Source: CAISKJ01 sp046351555
GTDB taxonomy: Bacteria; Myxococcota_A; Polyangia; Polyangiales; Ga0077539
NCBI GenBank assembly: GCA_046351555.1
Contig: JAXLYI010000046.1
Coordinates: 19,166-83,165, forward strand
Length of the DNA stretch: 64,000 nucleotides
Direction of reading: 5' to 3'
The position numbers were made by a program, and so were the translations under genes. Positions 55,077-64,000 of the stretch are shown here, in pieces. The stretch's first letter is position 1. Every line of letters starts with the position of its first letter. Under the pieces are notes generated by a model that saw nothing but the letters and a program-made list of their open reading frames with translations, had not been told where the DNA came from and did no database searches.

Positions 55077-56609
55077 CTACGGCAGCGCCGCCACCAGCGA
55101 GGACGTGGCCCACGTCATTCCGCGCAGCGCGTACCCCAGCGACCAGAGCTCACGGAGCGGCTCGAAGGGGTCGGCGAGGTCCGAGAGCCGCGCGGGCGCG
55201 CCGTCGGGCCCTGCCGGGAGCACGGCGCCCGACGGGAGCTGCGCGCCGAAGCGGGCGGCCTCCTCGCGCGTGGGAAGCCTCAGCCCGCCCCGCCGGAGCG
55301 CCGACCAGCAGCGCCCCACCGCCCACTGCCGCGCCACCCGGACGGACGCCGGGTCCACGTCGCGATCGTCCGCGAGCGCCGCGGGCAGTCGGAGCGCTTC
55401 CGCGGCCTCGAGGACAACCGCGCCGTCGCCCTCGCCGGACGAGACGCCCGCCAGGCGGAGCCAGTCGGCGCGCTCGGCCACGGCGTCGCGCCACACCGCG
55501 AGGTCATAGGGCTCCTCGCCGGCCTGCGTCCACGTGTAGAACGCCGTCAGCCTCGCGATCGTCGCGAGCGGCGCGGGCCACGACATGTGCCGCGAGAGTT
55601 GGTGGTGGCGCTCGATGAACCACCGACGCATCGCGGCCGGCTTCGCGCCCCACACGGAGCCGCGCGAGGGCCTCGTCGGCGAGCGCCTCGGCGCGCCGGA
55701 CGCCGGCGAGGTCGGCCGCGAGGCAGGCGCACGCGGCGACGTTCGGCGGGTGCCGCGCCGTGCGCCCGGGGACGGCGTAGTCGCGCGTCGGGTCGTCGAT
55801 CCACGCGGCCGGGATGAGCCCGCGCGCGGCGAGCACCTCCCACGCCTCCTTCGCGTCGCGGACCCCGCCACCGCAGCGCGCGCCGCCGCCTCGCCGCGCG
55901 CGTCGGGTCGCAGCAGCCGAGCCTCCCACGGGCGAGCCTCCACGAAGGCCTCGCGCGGCGCGCCCGACCCGGCAGCCGCCAGCACGAGGGCGGCCTCGTA
56001 GCGCGTGAAGTACGACGCCAGCGCCTCGGCGGGCAGCGACCAGACGGCCTCGACGAGCGCCCCTTCGCGCACGGAGACACCGCGCGCCTCGAGCGTCCAC
56101 GCGGCGAGGTCGGCGGCCGGGCCACGCCACGCATCCTCGCGCGGCGAGGCGCGGTCCAGCGCGGCGAGGCATCGCTCGAGCGCGGGGACGCAGGCCGCAA
56201 CGCCGGGCACTGCGCCCGCGGCGGGCGCGCAGAGGCGGACGGGCGCGAGGAGCAACGCGACCCGCTCGCGGAGCACTGCCACGGCGGCGTCGACGCGCAC
56301 GACGGGCGTACCGAGGGCGGCGTTGGGGAGCTGGTCGACGGGCGCGAAGGACGCACCGCGGCGGAACGCGAACGCGTCGCCCACCACCGACCACGCCCGC
56401 GCGCCATACCAGCACCCGAGCGAGGGCCGGAGCACCTCCTCGACGCGCGCGCGGAACGCCCCCTGCGCGCCGCCCTGCCGTGCCGTGCGCCCCGCCCGCT
56501 CGGCGCAGTGCGCGCGGAGCGCCGGCTCCACCGCGTCGAAGCGGAACGCGCTGAGCGCGCCTTCGAACGCGCGCCACGGGGGTCGCGCGGGCGGTCCTTC
56601 ATCGGCCAT
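55077..56609 (-). pseudogene. Hypothetical gene with two compensating frameshifts (possibly sequence errors)
   Basis: One continuous frame of 510 codons exists, but the natural protein changes frame twice. From 56609 (MADEGPPARPPWRAFEGAL) to about 55867 the main frame is coding. From about 55866 to 55650 the coding sequence moves to the other frame, reading VRDAKEAWEVLAARGLIPAAW then IDDPTRDYAVPGRTARHP. It then returns to the main frame at AKPAAMRRWFIERHHQLS to 55077. Both switches lie in G homopolymers: one G apparently lost in GGGG (about 55863-55866) and one gained at 55648-55651. The main frame in between is Arg/Ser/Pro-rich noise. The product, if repaired, would be about 510 residues of mostly helical soluble protein. 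No family recognised. Confidence 0.72.
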
Positions 56610-56681
56610 CGGCGGCCCCGACGATACCCCCGGCGCGCCCTCCCCCGCACCCGCGGAACGCGCCTTGCGACGCGCCCGCGC

Positions 56682-57155
56682 ATGCGCCCCCTCCCGCACC
56701 GCTTCGCCCTCCGCATCTCCGCGCTCGCGCTCCTCGCCGTCGCACCCGCCGCGTGCCGCTCGAAGGCCGCGCGCGTCGCCGGCACCTACGCCGGGACGGG
56801 CGGCGGCTCCGTCACCGTCGTCAACCCCGCCACCGACCTCATGAACGCCTCCCAGCAGACCTTCGCCGCGCCGCTCGTCGTCGAGGCCGCGGGCGACGCA
56901 CGCATCCTCCTCCGCAGCGGCGAGTGCGAGCTGCGCGCGGCGCTCGCCGGGGAGGGCGCGGCGACGATCGAGCCGGGCCAGTCGTGCACCATCACGGTCG
57001 AGGGACTCGGGCCCGTCGCGGTGGGGCCCGTCGGCGGCAGCGTCACCTTTGCGGGCGACCAGCTCACGCTCTCGTGGGGCGCGCAGCACCGCCACCCTGA
57101 TGGGCGCATCGTGCAGGTGCAGCGAAGCTTCCAGGGCCTCCGCGGCGCGCGCTGA
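56682..57155 (+). CDS. Small lipoprotein
   Basis: The product has 157 residues. MRPLPHRFALRISALALLAVAPAAC is a lipoprotein signal with lipobox APAAC. The mature part is a beta-rich domain (VAGTYAGTGGGSVTVVN, ILLRSGECELRAALAGEGAAT, ITVEGLGPVAVGPVGGSVTFAGDQ). No known family or motif. Divergent from the frameshifted gene at 55077. Confidence 0.78.
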   Translation: MRPLPHRFALRISALALLAVAPAACRSKAARVAGTYAGTGGGSVTVVNPATDLMNASQQTFAAPLVVEAAGDARILLRSGECELRAALAGEGAATIEPGQSCTITVEGLGPVAVGPVGGSVTFAGDQLTLSWGAQHRHPDGRIVQVQRSFQGLRGAR

Positions 57156-57281
57156 ACGCCGCCGGTGGTCGGCGCCGCTGGTCGGCGCGACGTCCAACGC
57201 GCCCGCGCGTCGGGAGCTTCGGGACGCGGCCGCGCGACGTCTTGACATCGCGGGGGGCCGTCCCGACGTGCCGCCGCACGC

Positions 57282-57287
57282 AAGGAG
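57282..57287 (+). promoter_or_regulatory. Ribosome-binding site of the beta-helix gene
   Basis: AAGGAG lies 8 bases before the ATG at 57296, a textbook spacing, and fixes the start. Most genes in this window lack so clear a site. Confidence 0.7.
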
Positions 57288-57295
57288 TTCTCCCC

Positions 57296-58777
57296 ATGAA
57301 CGCATGCTCCCTCATGCGCGCGGCCCTCGCCTGCGCGCTCGCGGCGGTCGGCTGTGGCGCGGGCGACGACGCGCCCGGATCCCAGTCCGAGGCGGTGCTC
57401 ATCGCGCGCACGGTGTGGGTCTCGCCCGACGGCGACGACGCCGCGGACGGCCGCACCACCGCGCGCCCGATGCGCACCATCCAGGCCGCCGTCGACCGCC
57501 TCGGCGCCGGCGGCGAGCGCGCCGGCACCGTGCGCCTGATGCCCGGCACCTACACCGACACGCTCTCCCTGGTGGGCTTCGCGCACGTCCGCATCGTCGG
57601 CGACGGCCGCGACACCGTGCATTGGCGCCCCGCCGCCGCGCTCGCGTGGGACGTCGCGGGCTACGGAGCCGCGCGCCGGACGCCCGTCCGCGTGGTCGAC
57701 TCGCGCGACGTCACCCTCCGCTCGGTGACGCTCGACTTCGCCGACGTCCGCGGCGACCAGGTCGCCGGCCTCCTCCTCTGGAACTCCACCGCCACCGTCC
57801 AGGACTGCGCCCTCACCGACATGGCGACGCCGGGCTACTACGAGTTCACGGTGTACGCCTCGGCGCCGGGCTTCACCGCCGACGAGCGCGCGACGGTGCG
57901 CTTCGTCGACGACGAGTTCGTGCGGACGGGGCGCGTCGGCGTGCTGCTCCACGGCTTCACCCACGGGGAGTTCGTGCGCAACGCCTTCCGGGCCGAGGGG
58001 GACTTCGGCTACGGCGTCGAGGTCTCCTCCACCGCCACCGCCGACCTGCGCAGCAACGACATCGCCGGCTACGACGTCACCGCCGCCACCGACGGCTCGG
58101 GCTCCGCCGGCGTCCTCGTCGACAACGCCTTCACCGCCGGCAACCCCCACCTCGACAAGCGCGTCACCCTCCGCGCCAACCACCTCCACGCCAACACCTA
58201 CGCCGTCAGCGTCGGCAACGCCTTCGCCGGCCTCTCGGGCGACGTCGACATCGACCTCCGCCTCGACGCCAACCTCCTCCACGCCAACCGCCTCGGCGCC
58301 GTCAGCGTCACCGACGCCAACCGCGGCGCGGGCTCGTCGGTCACCGTCACCGCGCGCGGCAACCTCGTCGCCGACAACCACGGCGCGGGCTACGTCGTCT
58401 CCACCGCGGGCGACGGCGAGGTGCACCTCGACCTCGCGCGCGAGGTGATCTCGGGCCACGACGTCGCCGTCGACGTGCTCCCCGACACGGGCGCGAGCCT
58501 CCACGACGTCCGCGTCGCCGCCAGCAACCTCGGCGACAACCTCGCCTGGGGCGTCCGCAACCTCGGCCCCTCGGTGGTCGCCGCGCGCGGCAACTGGTGG
58601 GGCGCCCCCGACGGCCCCACCGACGCCACGGGCGACACCGACGTCACCCGCCGCTCGTGCGACGCAACGTCGCTCGCCGCGCGCGTCAACCTCCTCGGCG
58701 ACGACGTCGGCCGCCCGGGCATCGCCGTCACCGACAACGTCGACTACTGCGCCTGGAGCCTCGCCGGGCGGCCGTAG
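57296..58777 (+). CDS. Right-handed beta-helix lipoprotein
   Basis: The product has 493 residues. MNACSLMRAALACALAAVGC is a lipoprotein signal. The mature part opens with RTVWVSPDGDDAADGRTTARPMRTIQAAVDRLG, typical of DUF1565/pectate-lyase-like beta-helix proteins. It continues as repeated short strands (TVRLMPGTYTDTLSL, DVTLRSVTLDFADVRG, DIDLRLDANLLHANRLGAV, VTVTARGNLVADNHGAG). It ends with an ARGNWWGAPDGP motif as in the family and a Cys pair (RRSCDATS, DYCAWS). No catalytic triad is obvious. A strong Shine-Dalgarno precedes the ATG. Likely a surface or periplasmic carbohydrate-binding protein. Confidence 0.85.
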   Translation: MNACSLMRAALACALAAVGCGAGDDAPGSQSEAVLIARTVWVSPDGDDAADGRTTARPMRTIQAAVDRLGAGGERAGTVRLMPGTYTDTLSLVGFAHVRIVGDGRDTVHWRPAAALAWDVAGYGAARRTPVRVVDSRDVTLRSVTLDFADVRGDQVAGLLLWNSTATVQDCALTDMATPGYYEFTVYASAPGFTADERATVRFVDDEFVRTGRVGVLLHGFTHGEFVRNAFRAEGDFGYGVEVSSTATADLRSNDIAGYDVTAATDGSGSAGVLVDNAFTAGNPHLDKRVTLRANHLHANTYAVSVGNAFAGLSGDVDIDLRLDANLLHANRLGAVSVTDANRGAGSSVTVTARGNLVADNHGAGYVVSTAGDGEVHLDLAREVISGHDVAVDVLPDTGASLHDVRVAASNLGDNLAWGVRNLGPSVVAARGNWWGAPDGPTDATGDTDVTRRSCDATSLAARVNLLGDDVGRPGIAVTDNVDYCAWSLAGRP

Positions 58778-58829
58778 CGCCACCCCTTGCGCGGCGGCCG
58801 GGTTTGTTCCATCACCGCGGGCGACCGTG

Positions 58830-59324
58830 ATGAAGCGAACCGCCGCCGCCGCCGCGCTCTCCCTCTGCCTGCTCGCGCCGCCGCCCGCCGCCGCCGCGCC
58901 CTACGCGCTCACCCCCGCCGACCGCGCCGCCATCGCGACGCTCGCGCACGACTTCTTCGAAGCCGTGAAGCGCGGCGACCGGGAGATGGCCGGCGTGCTC
59001 CCGACGCGCGCCGAGCTGCGCGGGCTCTTCCCGCCGGGCGCCGGCGCCGAGGGGATCGTGCTGCGCCACGCCGAGGCCCTCGCCCGCGACACCCGCGCGC
59101 TTCATGAAGTGCTTCGCGAGGCGACGTGGGTCGGCGTCGCCGAGAGCTCCTACCGCGGCGGCGCGATCGACCTCACCCCCTGCGGCCGCTTCGCCCGCGC
59201 GACCACGCGCTGCGGCGACGGGCCGACGCTCGAGTACGAGCTCCGCGGCGAGCGCCGGCGGCTCCGCCTCGACACGCTCGTGCGCCTCGGCGCCCGGTGG
59301 CGCGTGTTCGACGTCCGCCCGTGA
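58830..59324 (+). CDS. Small exported protein
   Basis: The product has 164 residues. MKRTAAAAALSLCLLAPPPAAAA is a signal peptide. The rest is a helix-then-beta pattern: LAHDFFEAVKRGDREMAGVLP resembles NTF2/SnoaL-type helices and RRLRLDTLVRLGARWRVFDVRP the closing strands of that fold, with a Cys pair (LTPCGRFARATTRC). This resemblance is by eye. The ATG at 58830 was used; a GTG at 58827 immediately precedes it. Its stop overlaps the start of the next gene by GTGA, so it is coupled to it. Confidence 0.75.
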   Translation: MKRTAAAAALSLCLLAPPPAAAAPYALTPADRAAIATLAHDFFEAVKRGDREMAGVLPTRAELRGLFPPGAGAEGIVLRHAEALARDTRALHEVLREATWVGVAESSYRGGAIDLTPCGRFARATTRCGDGPTLEYELRGERRRLRLDTLVRLGARWRVFDVRP

Positions 59325-60562
59325 GCCGCGCGGCCCTCGCCGCCCTCGCCGCCCTCGCCGCGTGCACGCCGGAGCCGCGCCCGCTCCGACGGCGCTACGT
59401 GCTCGCGCCCGAGCTCGACGCCGCCGCGCCCGACGCGTTCGAAGGCGCCCCCGCCGGCCTCTGCCCGCAGCGCGCCGCCCGCGGCCTCGACCTCGCCGTC
59501 ACGCCCGGCTGCACCCGCGCCTCCGTCGCCTGGAACGGCACCCACTACGGCGTCGCGTGGCAGCAGGCGTCGCCGCGGGGCACTTCCGTGTGGTTCGTCC
59601 GCGTCGACGCCTCGGGCGGGCGCGCCGGCGCCGCCGTGCAGGTGAGCGAGGACGGCTTCCGCGTCGGCTACCCCGCCGTCGTCTGGAACGGCGCCAACTG
59701 GAGCGTCCTCTTCGACGCCGCCTGGGGCGACGGCGAGGGCGACATCCACCAGGCCCGCGTCGACGTCCGCGGCGCGACCGTGAGCGCCCCCTGGCGCATG
59801 ACCCGCGGGCCCCGCGACGACGTCGCCACCGCCATCGCCAGCAACGGCCAGGGCTTCGGCCTCGCCTGGGTCGCGCGCGAAGACAACGGCCGCCGCCACG
59901 TGCTCTACGGCATGTCCCTCGACCGCTGGGACGCCCCGCGCGGCCAGGCCGTCCGCCTCGTCGACACCGCGCTCACCCTCGGCGCGCCCACCGTGACGTG
60001 GACGGGCGAGGAGTGGGCCTTCACCGCCGTCAGCGCCCGCGGCGAGGTGCGCGCCGTCGACTTCATGCGCCTCGCGCCCGACGGCCTGCCGCGCGGCGTG
60101 ATGCGCCACGTCTCGCCCGACCGCATCGGCGGCGTCGACCTCGAGGGCCGCCACGCGGTTGCCTGGGACGGCCGCGCCTTCGGCGTCGTGTGGAGCGAGC
60201 TGCGCGACGGCGCCACCCACGTCTTCTTCCGCCGCGTGAGCCCGCGCGGCAACCCCCTCGGCCCGGACGTCCGCGTCAGCGACGGCGCCGCCTCGGCCGA
60301 CGACCCCGCCCTCGTCGCCGTCGCCCCAGGCGCCTTCGCCCTCGCCATGCGCGTCGAGCGCGACGGCGTCGGGCGCGTGTGGGTGCGCGCGCTCTCGGCC
60401 GACGGCGGCCCCCACCCCGCGGGCAGCGAGCTCCAGGGCCCCGACGGCACCGCCGCCGCGCCCGCGATGGTCTTCGACGGGCGCGGCCTCGGCGTCGCCA
60501 CGGTGTCGCGCCGCGGCGTCGCCTTCCACCGCGTCGAGCTCGGCCCCTGCCCCCCGCGCTGA
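59321..60562 (+). CDS. Lipoprotein with repeated beta-strand (propeller-like) domain
   Basis: The product has 413 residues from a GTG overlapping the previous stop (GTGA). The signal SRAALAALAALAAC is a short lipoprotein signal. Mature sequence repeats a pattern of W-x-G/N then short strands: ASVAWNGTHYGVAWQQ, YPAVVWNGANWSVLF, AIASNGQGFGLAWVARE, PTVTWTGEEWAFTAV, HAVAWDGRAFGVVWSE and APAMVFDGRGLGVATV. This is a six- to seven-blade propeller-like array of the sort found in myxobacterial surface proteins. No enzymatic motif is seen. It converges on asnB with 4 bp between. Confidence 0.8.
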   Translation: MSRAALAALAALAACTPEPRPLRRRYVLAPELDAAAPDAFEGAPAGLCPQRAARGLDLAVTPGCTRASVAWNGTHYGVAWQQASPRGTSVWFVRVDASGGRAGAAVQVSEDGFRVGYPAVVWNGANWSVLFDAAWGDGEGDIHQARVDVRGATVSAPWRMTRGPRDDVATAIASNGQGFGLAWVAREDNGRRHVLYGMSLDRWDAPRGQAVRLVDTALTLGAPTVTWTGEEWAFTAVSARGEVRAVDFMRLAPDGLPRGVMRHVSPDRIGGVDLEGRHAVAWDGRAFGVVWSELRDGATHVFFRRVSPRGNPLGPDVRVSDGAASADDPALVAVAPGAFALAMRVERDGVGRVWVRALSADGGPHPAGSELQGPDGTAAAPAMVFDGRGLGVATVSRRGVAFHRVELGPCPPR

Positions 60563-60566
60563 CCCT

Positions 60567-62498
60567 TCAGCCGTCGAGCCAGGCCTGGAACATCAGCGCG
60601 TTCCAGAGGAAGTGCTCGAGGTTGCGGGCGCCGGAGAGGTGCGCGCGCCACGCCGACTGGATGACGTCGGCGCGGAGGTACCCTTGGGCCCGCAGGCGGT
60701 CGGGCGCGAGGAGGTCCTCCGCCCACTGGCGCAACGAGCCGCGGAGCCACAGCTCGATCGGCACGTTGAAGCCCATCTTGGGCCGCTCGATGAGCGCGCG
60801 GGGCACGTGCCGGTCGAGCACGCGCCGCAGGATCCACTTGGTGACGCCGCCGCGGATCTTCATCGACGGCGCGAGCCCGAAGGCGAACTCCACCACCCGG
60901 TGGTCGAGGAAGGGCGCGCGCGTCTCGAGGCTCACCGCCATCGCCGCCCGGTCGACCTTCACCAGGATCACGTCGGGCAGATACCAGAGCGCGTCGCCGA
61001 GCATCATGTTGTCGGTGAAGCGCCGCCCGCCGACGTCCCACAGCCCGTGCCCGTTGGGCGCCGTCGACGTCCGCGCGCCTTCCACCACAGCGTCGGCCTC
61101 GCGGTACTGCGTCATCAGGAGCGTGTGCACCTCGCGGGCGTCGCGCGCCCCGGCGAGCCCGGCGAGCTTGTAGAGCTTGTCGCCCGCGCGCTCGACCCGG
61201 AGCCGCCGCGGGAGCGCGCCGAAGAGCGAGTCCCACGCCCCCGGCGGCACGCTGCGCAGGCCCGCCGCGAGCCCCGCGCGCCCGCCCCGGGGCACGCGCT
61301 CGAGGTAGCGCCAGAGCCCGTCGCCGAGGGTGTAGCGCGAGTAGCCGCCGAAGAGCTCGTCGCCGCCGTCGCCCGACAGGCTCACCGTCACCCCGCGCCG
61401 CGCGAGCTTCGAAACGAGGTAGGTCGGGATCTGCGACGAGTCGGCGAAGGGCTCGTCGTAGATGCGCGGCAGGTCGGGGATCACCGCCCGCGCCTCGTCG
61501 AGCGTGACGTAGAGCTCGGTGTGGTCGGTGCCGAGGTGCGCCGCCACCTGCGCCGCGTGCTCGGCCTCGTTGTACTTCGGCTCGTGGAAGCCGATGGAGA
61601 ACGTCCGCACCTTCCGCGTCGACGCGGCCTGCATCAGCGCGACCACCGTCGACGAGTCGATGCCGCCCGAGAGGAAGGCCCCGACCGGCACGTCGGCCAC
61701 CACCTGCCCCGCCACGGCGCGTTGGAGGAGCCGCTCGAGCTCGTCGACCGCGTCCTCCTCGCGCGCCGGCGCCGCCCCCGCGCGCGCGGCGACGTCCTCG
61801 AGCGACCAGTAGCGCGACGGGGCGAGCGTGAGGGCCTCGCGCGCCCGCGCCAGCGGCACCCGCAGCCACGCGCCCGGCGGGAGCTTGCGCGCGTCGCGGT
61901 AGATCGACCGCGGCGCGTGCACGCAGCCGTGGCGCATGAAGTCGTCGAGCGCGTCGCGGTCGACCTCCGCCCGCCAGCCCGGGGCCGCGCGCAGGGCCTT
62001 GAGCTCGGAGCCGAACACCAGCGCGTCGCCCGTCACGCCGTAGTAGAGCGGCTTCTCGCCCATGCGGTCGCGCGCGAGCACGAGGCTCCGGTCGGCCGCG
62101 TCCCAGACGGCGAAGGCGAACATCCCGACCGCGCGCCGCAGCGCCGCCTCGACGCCCCAGCGGGCCAGCGCCTCGAGCAGCACCTCGGTGTCCGAGTGCC
62201 CGCGCCAGTCGCACCCGGCGAGCGCCGCGCGGAGCTCCGCGTGGTTGTAGATCTCGCCGTTGAAGACGATCGTGAGGCGCCCGTCGTGGCTGCGCATCGG
62301 CTGCGCACCGGCCTCGGAGAGGTCGAGGATCGACAGCCGGCGGTGGGAGAGCGCAACCCCCGACGCGCCGTCGGCGTAGACCCCCTCAGCGTCGGGCCCG
62401 CGGTGCGTCACCGCCGCGGCCATGCGCGTCGCGCGCGCGGCGAGCTCCTCCCCCGGGAGATCGGCCGCGAACCGGATCAGGCCGGCGATGCCGCACAT
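60567..62498 (-). CDS. asnB: Asparagine synthetase (glutamine-hydrolysing)
   Basis: The product has 643 residues. The N-terminal class II glutaminase domain has nucleophile Cys2 in MCGIAGLIRF, then VTHRGPDAEGVY, LSHRRLSILDLSEAGAQPM and VFNGEIYNHAELRAAL. The C-terminal ATP-PPi synthetase domain has the P-loop VPVGAFLSGGIDSSTVVALM, SGDGGDELFGGYSRY and ETRAPFLDHRVVEFAF. It makes asparagine, or an amide on another substrate, from glutamine and ATP. Length is near that of the longer bacterial AsnB group often found in polysaccharide or peptide clusters. The ATG at 62498 is forced by the need for Cys2. Cytoplasmic. It is divergent from the kinase gene across 221 bp. Confidence 0.95.
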   Translation of the reverse strand: MCGIAGLIRFAADLPGEELAARATRMAAAVTHRGPDAEGVYADGASGVALSHRRLSILDLSEAGAQPMRSHDGRLTIVFNGEIYNHAELRAALAGCDWRGHSDTEVLLEALARWGVEAALRRAVGMFAFAVWDAADRSLVLARDRMGEKPLYYGVTGDALVFGSELKALRAAPGWRAEVDRDALDDFMRHGCVHAPRSIYRDARKLPPGAWLRVPLARAREALTLAPSRYWSLEDVAARAGAAPAREEDAVDELERLLQRAVAGQVVADVPVGAFLSGGIDSSTVVALMQAASTRKVRTFSIGFHEPKYNEAEHAAQVAAHLGTDHTELYVTLDEARAVIPDLPRIYDEPFADSSQIPTYLVSKLARRGVTVSLSGDGGDELFGGYSRYTLGDGLWRYLERVPRGGRAGLAAGLRSVPPGAWDSLFGALPRRLRVERAGDKLYKLAGLAGARDAREVHTLLMTQYREADAVVEGARTSTAPNGHGLWDVGGRRFTDNMMLGDALWYLPDVILVKVDRAAMAVSLETRAPFLDHRVVEFAFGLAPSMKIRGGVTKWILRRVLDRHVPRALIERPKMGFNVPIELWLRGSLRQWAEDLLAPDRLRAQGYLRADVIQSAWRAHLSGARNLEHFLWNALMFQAWLDG

Positions 62499-62719
62499 GG
62501 CGGTGGCGCCCCTCTCATCCCCCCGCGCGCGGCGCGCGCCCCGGGCGCGCTGCGACGTCGGCGAAAAAGAGGTTCCACATGGCGCGAACAGAACACCAGT
62601 TTCCCCCCGGAGGTCAAGCGCACGAACCCACGCGCGCAACGGTGGGGCGGCCTGTCGCGACCTTCGAGAAATCTGCGCGGGCACTCCCTCGCGTACCCAT
62701 CGACGAGGAAGCGTCCCGC

Positions 62720-64000
62720 ATGGTCGAACCCCGAGCCTCGGTCGTGCATCCCACCGAAGCCCCCCGCCGCGCGCGGGGGGGCCCGATGGACGCCACGCCC
62801 ACCCGCATCATCGGCGAGAAGTACCTGGTCGAGCGCCGCCTCGCCGAGGGCGGCATGGGCACGCTCTTCGTCGCCCGCCACGCCCTCACCGAGCAACGCG
62901 TCGCCGTGAAGGTGCTCGACCGCCGCCTCGCGCGCGACGAGGCGACGCTCGGGCGCTTCCTCCGCGAGGTGCGCGTCGGGGCGCGCATCGGGCACCCGGG
63001 CGTCGTGCGCGTCCTCGACGCCGGCATCGACGTGTCCGCCGAGGGCGAGCGCGTCCCCTTCCTCGCGATGGAGCTCCTCGACGGGGAGACCTTCGCCGAG
63101 CGCCTCGCCCGCGGCACCGTGCCCCAGGCCGACGCGCTCGACCGGCTCGCGGCGACGCTCGAACCGCTCGCCGCCGCGCACGCCCTCGGCGTCGTCCACC
63201 GCGACCTCAAGCCCGAGAACCTCTTCCTCGAGCGCCTCGACGGCGGCGGCGAGCGCGTGAAGCTCCTCGACTTCGGCATCGCGTGCGACGCCGCCGACGA
63301 CCGCCGCGCGACCTCCGCCGGCGAGGCGCTCGGCACGGTGTACTACATGGCGCCCGAGCAGTGCCTCGACGCGCGCGCCGCCACCACGGCGTCGGACGTG
63401 TGGTCCTTCGGCGCGATGCTCTACCAGTGCCTCGCGGGCGATTTCGCGTTCGACGGCGAGTCCGCGGCGGCCGTGATGGTGGCCGTGTGCCGCGACCCGC
63501 ACCGCCCGCTCGCCGCGCACCGCCCCGACCTCGACCCGCGCCTCCTCGACCTCGTCGAGCGCTGCCTCCGCAAGGCCCCCGCCGAGCGCCCCGCCGACGC
63601 CGACGCGCTCCGCCGCGAGCTCCTCCCGCTCCTCCGCGACCCGGCGGTGCGCGCGCCCCTCGCCGCGCGCCCCGTCGTCCCGTGGACGTACCGCGCCTCC
63701 GACTCGCCCGCGCCGCGCGCCTCGGGCGTCGTCCCCTCGCCCGCGCTCGTCCTCGACCTCCCCGCCAGCGCGCGCCTCGCCGCCGCCTCCATGGCGCCTC
63801 CGCCGCGCGCCGCCCCGCCCGCCCCGCCCCCGCCCGCGGAGCTCGCCCGCCAGGCCCCCGTCGTCGCCGCCGCGCTCACGCTCGTCGCGTCCCTCGTCGC
63901 GGCCTTCGTGCTCGTCCGCCCCGCCCCGCGCGAACGCGTCGCGGCGCCCGCGCCGCCCCTGCACGCCGCGCCCGCCCCGCGGGTCGTCGCGCCTGCGCCC
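62720..64000 (+). CDS. PknB-type Ser/Thr protein kinase (truncated by window edge)
   Basis: 427 codons are present with no stop, so the 3' end lies outside. An N-terminal extension of about 22 residues (a second in-frame ATG at 62786 is possible) precedes the kinase domain. This has EGGMGTLFVARHALTEQRVA, catalytic Lys64, LGVVHRDLKPENLFLERL with Asp162, LLDFGIACDA with Asp184, and GTVYYMAPEQCLDAR. A Pro/Ala linker leads to a single transmembrane helix (VVAAALTLVASLVAAFVLV) and a periplasmic Ala/Pro-rich start. Kinases of this Hanks type abound in myxobacteria. The extracellular domain that would set its signal is beyond the window. Confidence 0.92.
   Translation, partial: MVEPRASVVHPTEAPRRARGGPMDATPTRIIGEKYLVERRLAEGGMGTLFVARHALTEQRVAVKVLDRRLARDEATLGRFLREVRVGARIGHPGVVRVLDAGIDVSAEGERVPFLAMELLDGETFAERLARGTVPQADALDRLAATLEPLAAAHALGVVHRDLKPENLFLERLDGGGERVKLLDFGIACDAADDRRATSAGEALGTVYYMAPEQCLDARAATTASDVWSFGAMLYQCLAGDFAFDGESAAAVMVAVCRDPHRPLAAHRPDLDPRLLDLVERCLRKAPAERPADADALRRELLPLLRDPAVRAPLAARPVVPWTYRASDSPAPRASGVVPSPALVLDLPASARLAAASMAPPPRAAPPAPPPPAELARQAPVVAAALTLVASLVAAFVLVRPAPRERVAAPAPPLHAAPAPRVVAPAP

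Noticed and set aside
57242..57247. TTGACA as a promoter -35 box for the beta-helix gene
   Set aside because: The hexamer is perfect, but no acceptable -10 lies 15-19 bp downstream, so I do not call a promoter.
62499..62719. Promoter TTGACC-N16-TGTTCT and GTTC-N10-GAAC dyad between asnB and the kinase
   Set aside because: The -10 match is only 3 of 6 and the dyad half-sites are 4 bp; both are at chance level in 221 bp.

Overview
The window is a 64 kb piece of a very GC-rich (over 70 %) bacterial chromosome, most likely a myxobacterium (Myxococcota, Polyangia-like). The clues are many lipoproteins whose lipobox is followed by an Asp/Ala/Pro/Val-rich linker, a Cys-rich 16-repeat lipoprotein of a myxobacterial type, a C-terminal MYXO-CTERM-like anchor, a PknB-type kinase, FG-GAP and beta-helix surface proteins, and a tandem-cyclase/AAA/TPR protein. 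The species assignment is inference. I see no rRNA, tRNA, CRISPR array, insertion sequence or prophage. No stretch longer than about 300 bases lacks a gene; the largest gaps are 24352-24574, 62499-62719 and 19305-19517.

Layout. 1-8.5 kb: a truncated lipoprotein, a CoA-binding/DUF6544 fusion, a P-type cation ATPase, a frameshift-riddled ATPase/nuclease pseudogene, a MepA-like murein endopeptidase and a Cys-rich lipoprotein. 8.5-18 kb: a large exported esterase-like protein, the Cys-rich repeat lipoprotein, another alpha/beta hydrolase, a VWA-type lipoprotein and an L,D-transpeptidase-like lipoprotein. 18-20.3 kb: an M20 carbamoylase-type amidohydrolase and a small membrane-protein pair (CPDC protein and DUF2243). 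20.3-24.4 kb: a tightly coupled kaiC-kaiB-hybrid histidine kinase operon read leftward, with an apparently leaderless promoter. 24.5-31.6 kb: an RluA pseudouridine synthase with a rifampin-phosphotransferase-like PEP enzyme, a GGT-like/DUF72 pair, a lipoprotein and a LysR regulator. 31.6-32.7 kb: a gene relic and a Uma2 nuclease-like protein.

32.7-45.4 kb is the most unusual stretch. It holds one flavin oxidoreductase, a 1358-residue protein with the domain order of eukaryotic soluble adenylyl cyclase, a 1464-residue fusion of two more flavin oxidoreductases of the same family, and, divergently, a radical SAM/SPASM enzyme translationally coupled to a small protein of unknown function.

45.4-64 kb: DUF1015 and DUF2200 proteins, a NAGPA-type glycosidase with three repeats and a MYXO-CTERM-like tail, two tandem M48 metalloproteases with different C-terminal modules (an alpha/beta hydrolase and a type IV pilin-like segment), an FG-GAP lipoprotein, several small exported proteins, a gene with two compensating frameshifts, a beta-helix lipoprotein, asparagine synthetase and a Ser/Thr kinase cut by the right edge.

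The sequence gives three kinds of theme: envelope proteins (about eleven predicted lipoproteins), signalling (Kai operon, cyclase, kinase, LysR) and an unassigned redox/radical-SAM neighbourhood. Very long open frames on the opposite strands are codon-bias shadows and were not annotated.
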